A stretch of 64,000 nucleotides of DNA, from contig UCIA01000030.1 of assembly GCA_900472295.1 (NCBI GenBank), forward strand, positions 263,940-327,939, in the 5' to 3' direction. This document shows positions 43,825-54,629 of this stretch, one piece after another. Source of the stretch: Hyphomicrobiales bacterium (GTDB taxonomy: Bacteria > Pseudomonadota > Alphaproteobacteria > Rhizobiales > Rhizobiaceae). The position numbers were made by a program, and so were the translations under genes. The stretch's first letter is position 1. Each line of letters opens with the position of its first letter. The notes below the pieces were generated by a model that was not told where the DNA came from, searched no databases, and saw only the letters and a program-made list of their open reading frames with translations.

Positions 43825-45264
43825 ATGAACAGCATGAGCCTCACCACGCTTGAACGCGGCAAGACGACCGTCGACGCTGCGGTCCTTGAAGCGCTTTCGG
43901 CACAATTGCGCGGCACACTGCTTCAGGAGGGCGACGCCGCCTACGACGAAGCGCGCACCGTCTGGAATGCCACGGTCGACCGGCGCCCCGGTCTTATTGT
44001 GTGTTGCGTCGGCGCCTCCGACGTCATCAGTGCCGTTAATTTCGCCCGGGAAAACAGGCTTCTCGTCTCGGTGCGCGGCGGCGGCCACAACATTGCCGGC
44101 AGTGCCGTCTGCGATGGCGGACTGATGATCGATCTGTCGGCGATGAAGTCGGTGCGGGTCGATGTCGTGGCGCGACGAGCATGGGTCGGGCCTGGCGCCA
44201 CGCTCGTCGATGTCGACCGGGAAACGCAGGCTTTTGGCCTGGTGGTGCCGACGGGTATCAACTCGACCACCGGCATATCAGGCTTGACGCTGGGCGGCGG
44301 CTTCGGCTGGATCACCCGCAAATTCGGCCTGACCATCGACAATCTTGTTTCAGCCGATGTGGTCACCGCCGATGGCAAGTTGCTGCGCGCCAGCCAGAAG
44401 GACAATCCGGACCTGTTCTGGGCGCTGCGTGGCGGCGGCGGTAATTTCGGCGTTGTCACGGCGTTCGAGTTCCAACTCCACCAGATGGGTCCGCAGGTTC
44501 TGTCGGGGCTCGTCGTCCATCCCTTCGCCGATGCCGAAAAGGTGCTGCGGGACTACCGCAAGGCGCTCGAAACCGCGCCCGACGAACTGACCTGCTGGGT
44601 GGTCATGCGGCAGGCACCGCCGCTACCGTTCCTGCCGACCGAATGGCATGGCAAGGAGGTGCTGGTTTTGGCCATGTGCTATTGCGGCGACATCCAGGCG
44701 GGCGAAAAGGCTACGCAGAAGCTTCGCGCCATCGGCACGCCGATTGCCGATGTCGTCGGCCCCAACCCGTTCACCGGCTGGCAGCAGGCCTTCGACCCGC
44801 TGCTGACGCCCGGCGCCCGCAACTACTGGAAGAGCCATGATTTCACCGAGCTTTCCGACAGCGCGATTGAAGTCGCTACTGCGGCGATTACCAGGCTTCC
44901 CGGTCCCGAGTGCGAAATTTTCTTCGGCCATGTCGGTGGTGTGGCAGGCCGCGTCAAGGCGGATGCAACGGCATTTCCGCAGCGCAGCTCGCATTTCGTC
45001 ATGAATGTGCACGCCCGCTGGCGCGAACCGGCAATGGACAAGGCCTGCATCGACTGGGCTCGTGGTATCTACGAGGCGGCCAAGCCCTATGCCGCCGGCA
45101 CGGCTTACGTGAACTTCATGCCGGAGGATGAGGTCGACCGCGTCGAAGCGGCCTATGGCGGCAACTATCGCCGGCTTCTGGAAATCAAGCAGCGCTACGA
45201 CCCGTTGAACCTGTTCCGCATGAACCAGAATCTGCGGCCGAAAGAAAGCCAGCGCGCCGCTTGA
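43825..45264 (+). CDS. FAD-linked oxidase, berberine-bridge-enzyme (BBE)-like
   Basis: 479 residues. The FAD-binding domain has VSVRGGGHNIAGSAVCDGG, whose His is the usual covalent FAD attachment residue, and STTGISGLTLGGGFGWITRK; the C-terminal BBE domain shows YGGNYRRLLEIKQRYDPLN followed by LFRMNQN. Such enzymes oxidise alcohols, aldehydes, sugars or alkaloid-like molecules with release of hydrogen peroxide. No signal peptide is present. It lies 72 bases after the dehalogenase-like gene in the same direction; an AT-rich gap with GGGAGGA precedes its ATG. Confidence 0.9.
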   Translation: MNSMSLTTLERGKTTVDAAVLEALSAQLRGTLLQEGDAAYDEARTVWNATVDRRPGLIVCCVGASDVISAVNFARENRLLVSVRGGGHNIAGSAVCDGGLMIDLSAMKSVRVDVVARRAWVGPGATLVDVDRETQAFGLVVPTGINSTTGISGLTLGGGFGWITRKFGLTIDNLVSADVVTADGKLLRASQKDNPDLFWALRGGGGNFGVVTAFEFQLHQMGPQVLSGLVVHPFADAEKVLRDYRKALETAPDELTCWVVMRQAPPLPFLPTEWHGKEVLVLAMCYCGDIQAGEKATQKLRAIGTPIADVVGPNPFTGWQQAFDPLLTPGARNYWKSHDFTELSDSAIEVATAAITRLPGPECEIFFGHVGGVAGRVKADATAFPQRSSHFVMNVHARWREPAMDKACIDWARGIYEAAKPYAAGTAYVNFMPEDEVDRVEAAYGGNYRRLLEIKQRYDPLNLFRMNQNLRPKESQRAA

Positions 45265-45464
45265 GGCGGCAGCGCGTGATCCCGAACCGGAGAACCGTGC
45301 GTGCGAATATCGGAAATCGATTTTGCTGCATTGACCTCCGGTTCGGAGCGGGTTGAGGCCGGCATCGGATAGTCCATTCGCACCCTCTGGCCGTGGCTTC
45401 TGGTTGTCGCCTATGATTGGCATATGAGGCGATCATCCTCCCCCACGGATTTCCGGAACTGACG

Positions 45465-46239
45465 ATGCTCGATCCAGAAAAAGCCAAAGCCGCGTCGTGT
45501 TTGCTGGTCAGCCATTGGGACAACGGTACCCGTCTCGACGCCATACCCAGGAGTTGCGGCCGCAAACGCGGATCGAAGGTTACGCTGTCCAGTCGCATGT
45601 GATGGATCGCTCAGGTGCCACGCTTTTCGGCTGGAAGATTGCCGCAACCAGCCTGGCCGGACAAAAGCACATCAACGTCGATGGCCCGATGGCAGGGCGG
45701 CTGCTGGCCGAAAAAGCGGTTGAGGTGGGCGGCGTCGTTTCCCTGGCTACGAGCAAGATGCGCGTTGCCGAGATCGAATTCGCCTTCCGTTTCGGCCGCC
45801 AGTTGCCGCCTCGTCCGTCACCCTATGAAATCGCTGAAGTGATGGATGCCGTGGCGAGCCTGCACCCGGCGATCGAAATACCGGACTCGCGCTATGACGA
45901 TTTTTGCGCCGTCGGAGCGCCGCAACTCATCGCCGACAATGCCTTGTCATCGGCGAGGCTGCGGACGACGATTGGTGTGCCGTGGACCTCGCAGAGCATC
46001 CGGTGGTCGGTGTCGTTTCCGGCAAGTCGCGGCACAACGGATCGGGCGCGGCTGTGCTGGGCGACCCTCGTATTGCGCTCACATGGATCGTCAATGAACT
46101 GTCAGGTCTCGGCATAGCACTTCAGCCGGGACAAGTGGCGATTACAGGCACCTGCGTGACGCCGATAAGCGTCGAGGCCGGTGACGAAGTCATCGGCGAT
46201 TTGGGCAGGTTTGGCAGAGTCTCGGTGCGGTTTGCTTAG
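45465..46239 (+). pseudogene. 2-keto-4-pentenoate hydratase-like (MhpD family) gene with two frameshifts
   Basis: Three frames joined in sequence give a coherent FAH-superfamily hydratase: MLDPEKAKAASCLLVSHWDN (45465 on), then LRPQTRIEGYAVQSHVMDRS with GWKIAATS and VAEIEFAFRFGR, then CLVIGEAADDDW and TWIVNELSGLGIALQPGQVA with VTPISVEAGDEVIGDLG to 46239. Shifts occur at about 45546-45552 and 45938-45944, each consistent with one lost base. The intact family adds water to 2-hydroxypenta-2,4-dienoate in aromatic meta-cleavage or is a 4-oxalocrotonate decarboxylase. Its stop overlaps the convergent permease gene by 4 bases. Confidence 0.72.
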
Positions 46240-47042
46240 TGCCCGGCGCGTTGCCTGGTGACCACCGTCCGTACCGCCAGCACCAGCACGGTGATGATGA
46301 TCAGGATCACCGAGAGCGCGGCGATCGCCGGGTCGATGTTGTCGCGCAGGCCCATCCACATCAGCCGTGGCAAGGTGATGGCGTTGACCGAGGTGATGAA
46401 CAAGGTGACGCCGATCTCTTCCCAGGACAGCACGAAGGACAGCAGTGCGGCGGTGACGATGCCGAACTTGATGTTGGGCATGATGATGCGTGTCGCGCGC
46501 TCCCACACGCTGGCGCCAAGGCCGCGCGCGGCGAGGTCGATGCGGCGGTCGAGCTGGCTGAGCGAGACCAGGATCAGCACCGTGGCGAAGGGCACCGTCA
46601 TCACCGAATGCGCCATGGCGACGCCGAGCCAGGTGTCGTAGCCGAAGAACGAGCTCATGCCCGAGATCGAGGTGAGCAGGAAGTAGAGCGTGATCGCGGA
46701 CACCACCGGCGGCACCACCATCGGCAACAGCACGAAGCCGACAAGCGCCCCAGTAAAGCGCGGCTGGAACATCCAGACGCCCAGGCTGAAGCACAGCGCC
46801 AGCACGGTGGAGATGATGCTGCTGACGATGCCGATGCGGACCGACAGCAGGATGGCGTCGAGCCAGCGCGGATCCTCGATCAGCGAGCGGTAGTGGCGCA
46901 GCGACAGCTCGCCCGTCGGCATCGCCAGCATGCGGCTTGGCGTCAGCGACACCGGGATGACCGCCAGCAGCGGCAGCAGCAGGAACAGCGCCACCAACAC
47001 GGCGAGGATCAGCGAGACGGGGCCGGGGCGATAGGTCGGCAT
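46236..47042 (-). CDS. ABC transporter permease, PotC-type (spermidine/putrescine/opine family)
   Basis: 268 residues, six membrane helices, with the EAA loop RRIDLAARGLGASVWERATR that contacts the ATPase. Sequence style (LRHYRSLIEDPRWLDAILLS) is typical of PotC/YdcV-like subunits. It is the last of four leftward genes forming a complete importer and lies 2 bases after the other permease gene. Its stop overlaps the stop of the convergent hydratase remnant. Confidence 0.9.
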   Translation of the reverse strand: MPTYRPGPVSLILAVLVALFLLLPLLAVIPVSLTPSRMLAMPTGELSLRHYRSLIEDPRWLDAILLSVRIGIVSSIISTVLALCFSLGVWMFQPRFTGALVGFVLLPMVVPPVVSAITLYFLLTSISGMSSFFGYDTWLGVAMAHSVMTVPFATVLILVSLSQLDRRIDLAARGLGASVWERATRIIMPNIKFGIVTAALLSFVLSWEEIGVTLFITSVNAITLPRLMWMGLRDNIDPAIAALSVILIIITVLVLAVRTVVTRQRAGH

Positions 47043-47044
47043 CG

Positions 47045-47878
47045 CTACACCAACTGCTTCGGTTTGACGTAGCGAAACAAGAGCGCCATCAGCGCCCCGA
47101 CGAACAGCACCAGCACGACACTGATCGCCGCACCCAGGCCCCAGTCCGGGCTCTGGAAGATGCGGAGATAGATCAGCTCGGCGATCATCACGCTGCGGCC
47201 GCCGCCAAGGATCGCCGGGGTGACAAAGAAGCCGAGAGAGAAGACGAAGACGATCATTGCCGCGCCGATGATGCCGGAACGCGTCATCGGCACGAACACG
47301 GTCCAGAAGGTGCGCATGCGGCTGGAGCCCAGCCCGCGCGCCGCGAGCAGCACGCGCTCGTCCAGGCTGCGCATGGCCGAGGCCAGCGGAAACACCGCGA
47401 AGGGAATGAGGAAATGCGTCATGCCGATGATGACGCCCAACTCGTTGCGCACCAAAGTCAGCGGTTCGGAGATGAAGCCGATCGATTGCAGCCAGCTGTT
47501 GATCAGGCCGCGATTGGAGAGCAGCGCCACCCAGCCGAAGGCGCGCGTCAGCACCGAGATCCAGAACGGCACGAGGATGCAGAATTCAGCGACAATGCGC
47601 TGCGTCGGGGTGCCGCGCACCCAGACAACAGTGATCGCATAGGCCGCCGCGACCGACACAACCGTGACGATCAGCGCAATGCGCAGAGTGCGGATGAACA
47701 CGGATTGCACCAGCGCGTCGGTGGCGAGCGCGCCATATTGGCCGAGCCCCGGCGTCGGCAGCGTAAAGCTCCATTTGACGACACCGAGGAACGGCCAGGC
47801 ATAGGCCAGCACCAGGAACAGGAGCAGCGGCGCCATCAACAGCGCCGCGCCCATCCTGTCTGAGAGGGTGCCTCTCAT
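47045..47878 (-). CDS. ABC transporter permease, PotB-type
   Basis: 277 residues with six helices and EAA loop LDERVLLAARGLGSSRMRTF. It is the partner subunit of 46236-47042. The spacing to the binding-protein gene (21 bases) and to the next permease (2 bases) supports a single transcript. The substrate class in this family includes polyamines, opines and small charged organic compounds. Confidence 0.9.
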   Translation of the reverse strand: MRGTLSDRMGAALLMAPLLLFLVLAYAWPFLGVVKWSFTLPTPGLGQYGALATDALVQSVFIRTLRIALIVTVVSVAAAYAITVVWVRGTPTQRIVAEFCILVPFWISVLTRAFGWVALLSNRGLINSWLQSIGFISEPLTLVRNELGVIIGMTHFLIPFAVFPLASAMRSLDERVLLAARGLGSSRMRTFWTVFVPMTRSGIIGAAMIVFVFSLGFFVTPAILGGGRSVMIAELIYLRIFQSPDWGLGAAISVVLVLFVGALMALLFRYVKPKQLV

Positions 47879-47899
47879 CTCAGGATCACACCGGCCTGA

Positions 47900-49015
47900 T
47901 CAAGCCGAGATGATCTTGGTGTATTCGTCGAGCGCTGCCCCGTAATTCTTGGCGTACCAATCCATGTCGAGCGCGATCTGCTTCTTCATGTTTTCGGGGT
48001 CTACCGGGTTGATGCGCTTCTTGTCGGCGGGGATCAGCGCGTCGGCGGCCGGATTGGCCGGGCCTTGTCCGAGCTTGTCGAACATCACCAGTTGCTTCTC
48101 CGGATCCTGGGCGCTGGCGATGAACTTCATCGCCGCATCCTTGCCGCCGGGGTTGCCCTTGAGCACGGCGAGCGCGCCGGGCGAGATCAGGCCCTGGTCC
48201 CAGATGAACTTGATCTTGCCGCCGCTATCCTGCTCGATCAGCGAGGCGCGGGTCGACCACACAATCGCCATCGAAGCCTCGCCATTGAGCAGCACGCTCT
48301 GGCTCTCGGCGCCGCCGCCCCAATAGGCCACGACGTTTTCCTTGAAGGCGGCGATCTTGTCATGCGCGCGCTTCAGGTCGAGCGGGTAGAGCGAAGCCGG
48401 TGCGATGCCGTCGGCGAGAAGTGCTGCTTCCCAGCTCGACACGCCCCATTTGTAGAGCGAGCGCTTGCCCGGAAACTTCTTCACGTCGAAGAAGTCGGCC
48501 ATGCCGGTCGGCGCATCCTTGCCGTATTTCTCCGAGTCATAGGCGATGACATAGGAGAAGAAATAGGTCGACGCCGCGTATTCCCAGCCAAAGCCCTCGC
48601 GCATCTTCTTCTTGTCGACGATGGCGTAGTCGATCGGCTCGAGCGCTCCCTGGGCGCCGAGCGTGATGGCCGAGAACGGGTCGACGTCGACGAGGTCCCA
48701 GGTCGGCGCGCCGCTCTTGAACTGTGCGGCGATCGCGCCTTCGGTCGGGCCCGAGCCATCCATCTTGACGGTGATGCCGGTGTCCTTGGTAAAGGCCTGG
48801 CCGTAGGCGGCGTCATAAGCGGTGAGGGCATCGCCACCCCAGTTGACCAGCACCAGCTCCTTGGCCTGCGCGAAGGCGCCTGTCGACCGCAGCAGCATCG
48901 GCGTGCCGGCCAGCACGAGCGCTGCAAGCTGGGTGAATTGCCGGCGTGAAATCTCGCCGCGCGCTGCCCGTGCGGACAGGCCTTCGATGGCATTCTTCTT
49001 GGTTTCATTGGTCAT
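47900..49015 (-). CDS. ABC transporter periplasmic substrate-binding protein, PotD-type
   Basis: 371 residues. The N-terminus has a twin-arginine motif (SRRQFTQLAAL) and a hydrophobic stretch ending in FAQA, so the protein is exported by Tat and probably folds before transport. The mature domain (LVLVNWGGDALTAYDAAYG) is an SBP_bac_8/PotD fold. Binding residues cannot be assigned to a ligand by eye. Near enzymes (DDAH-like and AbgB-like) and a LysR gene suggest a guanidino or acylated amino acid ligand; this is inference. Confidence 0.9.
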   Translation of the reverse strand: MTNETKKNAIEGLSARAARGEISRRQFTQLAALVLAGTPMLLRSTGAFAQAKELVLVNWGGDALTAYDAAYGQAFTKDTGITVKMDGSGPTEGAIAAQFKSGAPTWDLVDVDPFSAITLGAQGALEPIDYAIVDKKKMREGFGWEYAASTYFFSYVIAYDSEKYGKDAPTGMADFFDVKKFPGKRSLYKWGVSSWEAALLADGIAPASLYPLDLKRAHDKIAAFKENVVAYWGGGAESQSVLLNGEASMAIVWSTRASLIEQDSGGKIKFIWDQGLISPGALAVLKGNPGGKDAAMKFIASAQDPEKQLVMFDKLGQGPANPAADALIPADKKRINPVDPENMKKQIALDMDWYAKNYGAALDEYTKIISA

Positions 49016-49099
49016 GTCAGTTCCCCTTTTTTCGTTGTTGGTTCCAGTGGTTATGGCGCGTTCCAGATTCTGTGCTGGAAGACTTCGCCGTCCTCGTCG

Positions 49100-50191
<1,092 letters not shown>

Positions 50192-50293
50192 CCTGCCTCT
50201 TCCTTGGTCGTACCTTGAGCCTAGGGCAGGGCGCTGGCTCACCGCAACCGAATAGTTTTCGCCTGACCGGCAAATTTGATTCACGGATGGCGC

Positions 50294-50323
50294 CTGATCT
50301 CCCCCCTCGAGGGGGGAGATCAG
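50294..50323. repeat. Perfect 30-bp palindrome (rhizobial short repeat)
   Basis: CTGATCTCCCCCCTC followed by its exact complement GAGGGGGGAGATCAG. It overlaps the stop codon of the LysR gene and lies 103 bases before the PotA-type start. A C6/G6 palindrome of this form recurs between genes in rhizobia and may act as a transcript terminator or stabiliser. Confidence 0.7.
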
Positions 50324-51204
50324 CTAATCTCCGACAGCTTCGACCTCAGCCATCCCGCAAACGCTTCCAGCACCGGGTGGCTGGCCTTGGCGTGTTCGGA
50401 CACCAGGAAATACGACCGCGGCGATTTGATCGCTATGTCGAAGGGGCGCACCAGACGGCCTTCGCTCAGGGCCCGGCGGCTGGTCAGTTCGTCGCCCATG
50501 GCGATGCCCTGGCCGGCGATCGCGGCCGAGAAGACGAGGTTCATGTCGGAAAAGAAGATGCCGCCTTCGGTGTCGGGGTTTTCCACCTTGGACAACGCCA
50601 GCCAGCGCGCCCAATCCTCGGTGTCGCCGAGATGCAGAAGATTGGCGCGCAGCACATCGGCCGGCTTGGAAAAGCCACCGACCTTGTTGAGCAAGGTCGG
50701 GCTGCAGAGTGGCGTGAACGAGATTTCGCAGAGCAGCTCCACCGCCCGGTTCGGCCAGTTGCCGACGCCGAAAGCGATGAAGGCGTCGGCGTCCGGGTTG
50801 CTGACGTCGTCGAGGCGGCGAGGCGTCAGGATCGACAGCGCCACATCCGGATACATCTGCCGGAACTCGCCGATATGCGTGCACAGGAATAGCGAGGCGA
50901 AGCCCGGCGTGCAGGAGACGGCGAACGAGCCGCCGACGCCGGTGCCGGCCTGGCGTGTCACCGCGTCGCCAAGCACGGTCAGCGCCTTCCTCACATCGGC
51001 CGCATAGCGCTGGCCGCGCGGCGTGAGCGCCACGCCCTTGCCGATACGCTCCAGCAGATCGAAGCCGAGGTCGCGTTCGAGCAGCCGCAACTGATGGCTC
51101 ACCGCGCTGCGCGTCAAATGCAGTTCATCGGCGGCGCGCCACACGCTGCCATGGCGGGCAAAACTGTCGAGGGCGCGCAGCGCCTGGGTGGAAGGTATTC
51201 GCAA
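50320..51204 (-). CDS. LysR-family transcriptional regulator
   Basis: 294 residues. The N-terminal wHTH reads TQALRALDSFARHGSVWRAA and ELHLTRSAVSHQLRLLERDL, followed by an inducer-binding domain (SFAVSCTPGFASLFLCTHIG). It is divergent from the AbgB-like gene starting at about 51288 (83-base gap) and lies upstream of the leftward importer, so it could control both the importer and the amidohydrolase/DDAH pair. Terminal residues are affected by the palindrome overlapping the stop. Confidence 0.88.
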   Translation of the reverse strand: MRIPSTQALRALDSFARHGSVWRAADELHLTRSAVSHQLRLLERDLGFDLLERIGKGVALTPRGQRYAADVRKALTVLGDAVTRQAGTGVGGSFAVSCTPGFASLFLCTHIGEFRQMYPDVALSILTPRRLDDVSNPDADAFIAFGVGNWPNRAVELLCEISFTPLCSPTLLNKVGGFSKPADVLRANLLHLGDTEDWARWLALSKVENPDTEGGIFFSDMNLVFSAAIAGQGIAMGDELTSRRALSEGRLVRPFDIAIKSPRSYFLVSEHAKASHPVLEAFAGWLRSKLSEIS

Positions 51205-51287
51205 GAGGCCTCAGGTGAACCGAATTTGCACGAGCCGGAAAAACATATCACTTTTTGCAAAGCCGCTTCACTGCTTTCTTGGGTTGC

Positions 51288-52880
51288 ATGGAGAAACCGG
51301 TGACGACCTCGGCGCAAGCCACCGCGCTTGCCTGTCTCGATGGCATCCAGCCGTCGCTGTCGGCGTGGACGCACACCATTTTCGATTTTGGCGAGACCGC
51401 CTGGCGCGAATACCAGTCCGCCGCCTGGTATATCGCGCGGCTGAAGCATGAGGGCTTTTCGGTCGAGGAAGGGTCGGCCGGCATGCCGACCGCCTTTTGC
51501 GCCCACTGGACGAACGGCCCGGGGCCGACCATCGGCATGTACGCAGAGTATGACGCCGTGCCCGGCAATTGCCAGGATGCAGTGACGGTGAAGCGGCCGC
51601 GCCCGGGTCTCGGCGGCGAGGCCGGCGGCCACACCGATCCCCATTCGGGACTTGGCATTGCCAGTCTAGGCGGGCTTCTGGCCACCAAGGCGGCGATGCA
51701 GCGCCACGGCATCGAGGGCACGCTGCGCTTCACCGGCGAGCCGGCCGAGAAGGTGCGGGGCTCGAAACCGATCCATGCAGCAAAAGGCTATTATGACGGC
51801 CTTGCCGGCATGATCTCCTTTCACCCTTTCTACATGCTGCCGCTGTGCAACACGGCGCGCTGGGACACGCATTGCGGCGCCGCCTACGCGATGATCTACC
51901 GCTTTGTCTGCGACGAACCGCAAAACTGGGTGCGTGCCGGCGGTGGCGCGCCGATCCCGCAGGCGCATTCGGCGGTGCGGGCGCCCGGCGCCAATGACGC
52001 GCTGATGACCATGTACATGGCCTCCAAGGCGCTGCGCGATTCCATGCTTCCTCACCAGGGCGGCTGGTCGATCAGCGAGGCGATCCTCACCGCAGGCCAG
52101 GCGACCGCCGACAATCTGCCGGCGGGGCTGGCCGAGATCCAGTACATGATCCGCGTTCCGACCATTGCCATGGCCGAACAGGTCACCGCTGTGCTCGACC
52201 GCAATGCGCAAGCCGCCGCCACGATCAGCGGCTGCCGCTACGAGCGCCACTGGGTGTCGAAGTCGCGTCCGGGTCTCGCCAACCATGCAATGGCAGGGAT
52301 CGTTTATGAAGCGCTGTCCACGGTCGGTCCGCCGCGCTGGGACGAGGCGGCGGAAGCGATTGCCCGCGAGGTGCAGGTGAATGCCGGCGGCACCGCGACC
52401 GACAATCCTTTCATCGACGAAATGGAACGGCTGATCAGTCCACAGGAAGCCGAGGCGATCCTGCGCCGCGACCTGCCGCCTTCGCAGATCAATTCCACCT
52501 CCGACGATTACACTGATATGAGCTGGCACGCGCCGACCGCACGTTTCTACGTCGCCCGTCCAGCGTTGCGTTCTGCAAACGGCCATGCCTACCCATCCTG
52601 GGCGATGAATGCATTGGGCGGAATTGCCGCCACCATCGATCCGATGGTCATCTGCGCCGCCAAGACGGTAGCTCTCGCGGCGCTCCGCCTGCTCGAGGAC
52701 AAGACCGCGCGCGATGCGGCGATGGACGAATTCACCACCCGCACCGGCGGCGGCATTGGCGGCTCCAACTGGATCGCGCCGCTTTGCGACTATGACCCGC
52801 CGATCAATTTCCGCTGGCCGGAATATGTCACCACCGCGCGTGGGCGCGACTGGTGGATCCCTTCCGCCGGCACCGCATGA
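51288..52880 (+). CDS. M20-family amidohydrolase, AbgB-like
   Basis: About 530 residues, longer than standard M20 peptidases. It contains GMYAEYDAVPGN, GGHTDPHSGLGIASLGGLL in place of the usual GHGCGH cluster, FTGEPAEKVRGSKPIHAAKG, and SDDYTDMSWHAPTARFY near the end. The family includes AbgB of p-aminobenzoyl-glutamate hydrolase. An alternative GTG start at 51300 has GGAG six bases before it and may be the real start. It starts a two-gene unit with the DDAH-like gene, 22 bases apart. Confidence 0.82.
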   Translation: MEKPVTTSAQATALACLDGIQPSLSAWTHTIFDFGETAWREYQSAAWYIARLKHEGFSVEEGSAGMPTAFCAHWTNGPGPTIGMYAEYDAVPGNCQDAVTVKRPRPGLGGEAGGHTDPHSGLGIASLGGLLATKAAMQRHGIEGTLRFTGEPAEKVRGSKPIHAAKGYYDGLAGMISFHPFYMLPLCNTARWDTHCGAAYAMIYRFVCDEPQNWVRAGGGAPIPQAHSAVRAPGANDALMTMYMASKALRDSMLPHQGGWSISEAILTAGQATADNLPAGLAEIQYMIRVPTIAMAEQVTAVLDRNAQAAATISGCRYERHWVSKSRPGLANHAMAGIVYEALSTVGPPRWDEAAEAIAREVQVNAGGTATDNPFIDEMERLISPQEAEAILRRDLPPSQINSTSDDYTDMSWHAPTARFYVARPALRSANGHAYPSWAMNALGGIAATIDPMVICAAKTVALAALRLLEDKTARDAAMDEFTTRTGGGIGGSNWIAPLCDYDPPINFRWPEYVTTARGRDWWIPSAGTA

Positions 52881-52902
52881 CCATCACCACGAGGAGAACC
52901 CC

Positions 52903-53835
52903 ATGACCGTCCATGACCGCATCGTCGCCGAACCGTTCTCGCTGCAGCGCCGCAATCCCGCCGGCGGCACCAAGCCGCTGACATCATGGGGTTTTGCCAA
53001 CGAGACCGATGTGCTGACCGACGTTCTGCTTGGCTCGCCAAACTTCCTGCGCCATCTCTCGACCAGCTCGCTGTCGCGCAAGCATCTGCGCGAGGCGCCC
53101 TGCAACGTCCAGATCGCGCAGGCGCAGCACAAGGACCTCGTCGCCGCCTATGAGCATTTCGGCGTCAACATCCATTGGCACGAGCCGACGCCGGAACTGC
53201 CGATGCAGGTCTATTCCCGCGATTCCAGCGTCATGACGCCCTATGGCGCCTTCATCACCGCCATGGCCAACTGGTGGCGGCGCGGCGAGAATTACGCCGC
53301 CATCCGCACCTACGAAAAACTCGGCATCCCGATCTACGACATGGTCACCGCAGGCACGTTCGAGGGCGGCGACTTCAACGTCATCGAGGAGGGCGTGGTG
53401 CTGATCGGTTGCGGCGGCGCCCGCACGCAGGAAGAGGGCGCCCGCCAGGTACAGGACTGGTTCGAAAAGGAAGGCTGGGAAACACGCCTCGCCTTCATCG
53501 ACGAATATTACGTCCATATCGACCTGATGGTGGTGCCGATCGCCGAAAAGCTCACTGCCGTCTGCCTCGCCTGCACCGAGCCCGGCATCGTCGACTGGCT
53601 GAAGGGCAAGGGCCACGAGATCATCGACGTGCCCTTCCAGGACACGATGGCGCTCGGCTGCAACTTTATGTCGCTCGGCAAGGACAGGGTGATCGCGCCG
53701 ACCTCGAGCCAGTCGCTGATCGGCCAGCTCAAGGCGCGCGGCTTCGAGGTTGCGGCCGTCGACATGAGCGAGATCTCCAAGACCGGCGGGGGCATTCATT
53801 GCATGGCGCAGGCGCTGAAGCGCGAGCCGGCGTAA
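52903..53835 (+). CDS. Amidinotransferase/DDAH-like guanidino hydrolase
   Basis: 310 residues of the arginine deiminase/dimethylargininase (pentein) superfamily. Recognisable positions are FEGGDFNVI, the catalytic His in YYVHIDLMV and the nucleophilic Cys in GGGIHCMAQAL near the C-terminus. Such enzymes split a guanidino group from an amino acid, giving citrulline-type products and an amine. Its pairing with an amidohydrolase and a PotABCD-type importer suggests a route for a substituted arginine or guanidino compound. Substrate not determinable from sequence. Confidence 0.85.
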   Translation: MTVHDRIVAEPFSLQRRNPAGGTKPLTSWGFANETDVLTDVLLGSPNFLRHLSTSSLSRKHLREAPCNVQIAQAQHKDLVAAYEHFGVNIHWHEPTPELPMQVYSRDSSVMTPYGAFITAMANWWRRGENYAAIRTYEKLGIPIYDMVTAGTFEGGDFNVIEEGVVLIGCGGARTQEEGARQVQDWFEKEGWETRLAFIDEYYVHIDLMVVPIAEKLTAVCLACTEPGIVDWLKGKGHEIIDVPFQDTMALGCNFMSLGKDRVIAPTSSQSLIGQLKARGFEVAAVDMSEISKTGGGIHCMAQALKREPA

Positions 53836-53979
53836 GGGCCTTTCGCGAGTAGTGAAAAGCCGGGCGACTGGACGGGTTCGTGATTGCGATCCAGGGTGTT
53901 GTTCATCTTCACAGGATGGACAACGCCCGGGATCGGTTTTACGAGTCAGCCCAACCAGCGGAGATGTTCGCGCCCACCA

Positions 53980-54597
53980 ATGAACAAGATCGATACCCAC
54001 AACAACAAGGGTGGCGACGAGCGCTCGGCCGCCACCAGCCTTTTGCGGCTCGGCACAAGGTTGAAGCTCTCCCGGCAGACGCGTGGCCTGACCTTGAAGG
54101 CGTTGGCGACCGCCGCCAACTGCTCTGAAAGCCTGCTGTCCAAGGTCGAAAACGGCAAGGTCTCGCCCTCGCTTCCCATGCTTCACAGGCTTGTCGAGGT
54201 GCTCGGCACCAATATTGGCTGGATGTTCGAGGAGTCCGACGGTGAGGAGGGCATCGTCTTCCGGGCTGGAGCACGGCCGTTGATCGCGCTCGATCCGCTG
54301 CGTCGCGGCGAGGGCATTTCGCTTGAGCGCGTCATTCCCTATTCGCCGGGCCATCTCCTGCAATGCAACATCCATCATATCGAGGCGGGCGGTGAAAGTG
54401 CCGGCCCGATCCAGCATGCCGGCGAGGAAGTCGGCTATCTCCTCGAAGGCGCCATCGAACTGATGGTCGCGGAAAAAACGTTTCGCCTGTCGGCAGGAGA
54501 TTCCTTCGTCTTCAATTCCGAACTGCCGCACTGGTACCGCAATGTCGGCGACGAACGCGCCAGCATTTTCTGGGTCAACACGCCCGCGACGTTCTGA
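53980..54597 (+). CDS. XRE-type regulator with cupin domain
   Basis: 205 residues. Residues about 15-75 form an XRE helix-turn-helix (LGTRLKLSRQTRGLTLKALA then ANCSESLLSKVENGKVSPSL), and residues about 115-200 form a cupin beta-barrel (QHAGEEVGYLLEGAIELMVA, then AGDSFVFNSELPHWYRN) expected to sense a small molecule. PuuR and related polyamine or sugar regulators have this layout. It lies 143 bases upstream of the ribose-type importer operon and is its likely regulator, or belongs to the DDAH unit upstream. Confidence 0.9.
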   Translation: MNKIDTHNNKGGDERSAATSLLRLGTRLKLSRQTRGLTLKALATAANCSESLLSKVENGKVSPSLPMLHRLVEVLGTNIGWMFEESDGEEGIVFRAGARPLIALDPLRRGEGISLERVIPYSPGHLLQCNIHHIEAGGESAGPIQHAGEEVGYLLEGAIELMVAEKTFRLSAGDSFVFNSELPHWYRNVGDERASIFWVNTPATF

Positions 54598-54629
54598 TCG
54601 GACGAGCCCTCATTTCTCTTCGTTGTTGC

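Noticed and set aside
52984..54531. A 515-codon minus-strand frame opposite the DDAH-like and XRE-cupin genes
   Set aside because: Both plus-strand proteins have clear family motifs; the antisense frame spans two unrelated genes.
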